Source: Candidatus Peribacteria bacterium
GTDB taxonomy: Bacteria > Patescibacteriota > Gracilibacteria > Absconditabacterales > Absconditicoccaceae
NCBI GenBank assembly: GCA_031276875.1
Contig: JAISMG010000023.1
Span: 1-44,819, forward strand
Direction of reading: 5' to 3'
Length of the DNA: 44,819 nt
Under the pieces are notes generated by a model. The model saw only the letters and a program-made list of their open reading frames with translations, was not told the DNA's origin and made no database searches. Both the position numbers and the translations under genes were made by a program. Positions 42,957 through 44,819 of the stretch are shown here, piece by piece (position 1 is the first letter of the stretch; each line of letters opens with the position of its first letter).

Positions 42957-43871
42957 ATGCAAAGTCTCCATCTCACCTCTTACATCGCTTCACCACTTTT
43001 TTTAGAAGAACTCCAAAAACAACACCTGCCTTATGACGCTCTTCTCACGGACATTACTTATGAAAACTCCCCGCTCCCGCTCTGTGACCTCCTCCACAAA
43101 CCCGCTCAACAATCACTACTCCCCTTCCGAGCAGAAGCTGTGGAAAAAGCCCAACAACCGCTAATTATCCTAGGACAACTTCCTCTTTCGTTTGTACAAC
43201 CGCTTTTGGATAAATTTCCAACCAAAGCATTTACGATTATCAATCTCTACGTGGGAATGGGAAGTTTGGGAAGAAAGCTGAAAGCTGAATTGGAAGATTT
43301 GCCCCTCCTACCTGCACAGCGGGAGAAATATGAACCTCTAGATGTCGTAAATGTATTCAGCATTTTGGAGCAACCTTTTACCAAATATCTGAGAATTCCT
43401 CATCTCCATTTCCCCGAAAGCATTTTTAGCACGAGCGATATCGCAATTATTGATAAAGAGATGAAAGATACCATCAATATCCTTTCTCTCAAAGGATACG
43501 GTTATGCAGGGGATAACGGGACTCTACTCGCCACAGGTGCAAATTTTTCTAGCTTGCTTCAGCTGGGAGATATTTTGCAGGCGGAAGGAAAAGGGATGGA
43601 ACTGTTTGTGATAAGTAAATTAACAGCAGAAGGTACAGAAGAACTCAGAAGTAGTCTCCACCGCACCAAAAAGCTGATACTCCTTATTGACCATTTGCCA
43701 TCTCCAGCGTTGCAGGAACGTATAACAACTAGATTGGAAAAAGCTGGATTAACACAGATTAGCATACAGTATTTGACGCCAGCATACGAAAAATTGACCA
43801 CTATATTTGATGAATTTTCCGCAGAACAAGCTGACTTTTCCGCTGATAAATTGGGAAAACGTCTAGAATAA
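42957..43871 (+). CDS. Transketolase C-terminal-like protein, 304 aa
   Basis: The last 150 residues resemble the C-terminal half of thiamine-diphosphate transketolases: KYLRIPHLHFPES, then GDNGTLLATGANFSSLLQLGDILQAEGKGMELFVISKL and LILLIDHLPSPALQERITTRLEKAG. The first half (LYVGMGSLGRKLKAEL) would match the middle pyrimidine domain, weakly. The thiamine-binding N-terminal subunit is not beside it, and without it no transketolase reaction is possible. There are no TGA codons. I take ATG 42957, which follows a pyrimidine-rich leader; ATG 42867 would add 30 residues. Confidence 0.5.
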   Translation: MQSLHLTSYIASPLFLEELQKQHLPYDALLTDITYENSPLPLCDLLHKPAQQSLLPFRAEAVEKAQQPLIILGQLPLSFVQPLLDKFPTKAFTIINLYVGMGSLGRKLKAELEDLPLLPAQREKYEPLDVVNVFSILEQPFTKYLRIPHLHFPESIFSTSDIAIIDKEMKDTINILSLKGYGYAGDNGTLLATGANFSSLLQLGDILQAEGKGMELFVISKLTAEGTEELRSSLHRTKKLILLIDHLPSPALQERITTRLEKAGLTQISIQYLTPAYEKLTTIFDEFSAEQADFSADKLGKRLE

Positions 43872-44088
43872 GTTTTCAAGTATGTTCTTCAAGTATTTTT
43901 TAGACGCTGTTTGAGTATTTTTTTGATATAATATTTATTTTTTTTCTAAATTGTCAATTATATATATATATGAAGATTTTGAAAATGCAAGTAGAAGTTG
44001 CTTCCAGACTGGTCAAATTCTTGCGTTTAAAATTTTTCTGAGTATAATAGAGAAAAAGAATTTTTATCTTCTTTATACTATTACACTG
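43872..44088. other. Intergenic stretch without recognisable gene
   Basis: AT-rich, with a short direct repeat TTCAAGTAT and a TATAAT at 43926-43931 that may belong to a promoter of the last gene; no clear -35 pairs with it. Confidence 0.4.
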
Positions 44089-44819
44089 ATGAAACAACTA
44101 CCAAGGGTCATACGTACCCACTCTACTATTGTAGGATTTAGTCTCCTCTTCCTCGCAGGAATAAGCGGACTTCTGCTTTCTCTTTCTCTTTCTTTTTCGC
44201 TTTCTGTTGAGGAGGTCATTTTGGAAGGAATGATTACAGAGGATAAGATTTCAGAAGATTGATTGGAAGATGTTTCTGATGAAATCCCAGACAACACAAC
44301 ACCTGATTCAACACCCAATGAGGGGCAACGCCCCGAAACAACCGAGCAAGGGGCAATTCCGCCAGAGCGGAGGACTCCGCCCCTTGACTCCATAGACGAC
44401 TCCACAGACGACGAGCAAGAAACCCCGCCCTTTGGTTCTGGGGATGAAATCTCAACACCCAACGAAACCATAAATACGGGTAGGGACGGTTCTTGAAACC
44501 GTCCGAATGAAACGGAAATGGGGAATGATGAAAATTGAACGGGAGAAGATTCTTCCCCCGCAGGATTGCAGGGGAAGAATGACGACGACCCCATTATGAA
44601 CGACGCAACGGATGATGAAATATCCAATTCAATAGGAGATGAGCAAGAGAACCCGCCCTTTGGCTCTGGGGATACCGTTTCACCCGTTGAAGGGTCAGGG
44701 GAGCTTGAAACTCCAGACGAGGACATTTTCCTTATAGAAGAGCCTAATGACTTTCAGACATTTGCTACTGCTACAGATATCGAACTTGCAGTATCAATCA
44801 CAGGAGCCAATCAGACCGT
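44089..44819 (+). CDS. Large acidic surface protein, 5' part only
   Basis: The frame starts at ATG 44089 after a T-rich leader and runs off the window. A membrane or signal segment (IVGFSLLFLAGISGLLLSLSLSFSLS) is followed by at least 180 residues rich in Asp, Glu, Thr, Pro, Ser and Asn, with repeated DEQETPPFGSGDEIS / DEQENPPFGSGDTVS. GC-rich palindromes lie within the coding sequence (ggggcaacgcccc, ggacggttc...aaccgtcc and the unit at 44548-44583). Three TGA codons are Gly. The acidic region is probably a stalk that holds a later domain away from the cell; GANQT at the window edge begins a new, more structured part. Confidence 0.75.
44548..44583. repeat. Dispersed palindromic element, copy 2, in frame within a gene
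   Basis: gattcttcccccgcagga...gaagaatgac matches 22-57 at most positions. Here it codes for DSSPAGLQGKND in the acidic region of the surface protein. Confidence 0.65.

Overview
The window reads as a piece of an AT-rich genome from the candidate phyla Absconditabacteria (SR1) or Gracilibacteria, which translate UGA as glycine (code 25). Nearly every conserved gene here is cut by in-frame TGA exactly where its family has glycine: the L1 motif (L-G-PKGLMP), the Walker A of an AAA+ ATPase (GPPGCGKT), the first phosphate loop of an Hsp70 (DLGTTNS) and the GH3, UvrB, sortase and M23 motifs. Only TAA and TAG act as stops, so all coordinates below are for joined, TGA-read-through genes. Layout: 1-9.9 kb carries an M23 peptidase (-), a decayed sortase (-), a hypothetical protein, ribosomal protein L1, a GH3-family protein, a membrane protein, an M29 aminopeptidase (-) and a phospholipase D-like protein (-). 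10-17 kb carries an EF-hand-containing membrane protein, a coiled-coil basic protein (-), a C-terminally truncated UvrB (-), an IS30 transposase remnant and a surface protein with a tail-collar domain (-). 17-27 kb carries SufC, an MGMT-like protein, a PurM-like protein, a short SufD-like protein (-), a surface protein with three 333-bp repeats, a Cys-rich protein of a type seen in candidate-phyla genomes, a CapA-like phosphoesterase, ComF and tRNA-Arg(CCG). The most striking parts are two. First, two homologous structured RNAs of about 170 nt (16728-16896 on minus, 28099-28270 on plus) share promoter layout, a closing helix with compensatory changes, a conserved apical loop, a predicted pseudoknot and an intrinsic terminator. 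Each lies just upstream of a gene for a membrane-anchored protein. I do not recognise the family. Second, 28292-39524 is an eleven-gene same-strand cluster with uniform 25-62 nt gaps: a membrane-anchored GrpE-like protein, several small membrane or secreted proteins (two Cys-rich), an 825-aa Hsp70 with an unusual C-terminal half, two J-like membrane proteins without HPD (one with two zinc ribbons and a tail anchor), a DUF4328-like protein and an AAA+ ATPase. It looks like a dedicated chaperone machine working at the membrane. After this cluster comes an isolated 23S rRNA gene (minus) flanked by a roughly 33-bp processing stem, with no 16S or 5S beside it; a deleted 23S copy lies at 27620-27806. 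The window closes with a transketolase C-terminal-like gene and the start of a large acidic surface protein containing palindromic elements. Most genes have no Shine-Dalgarno sequence but a T-rich leader, and many have a -35/-10 pair with a 16-nt spacer.
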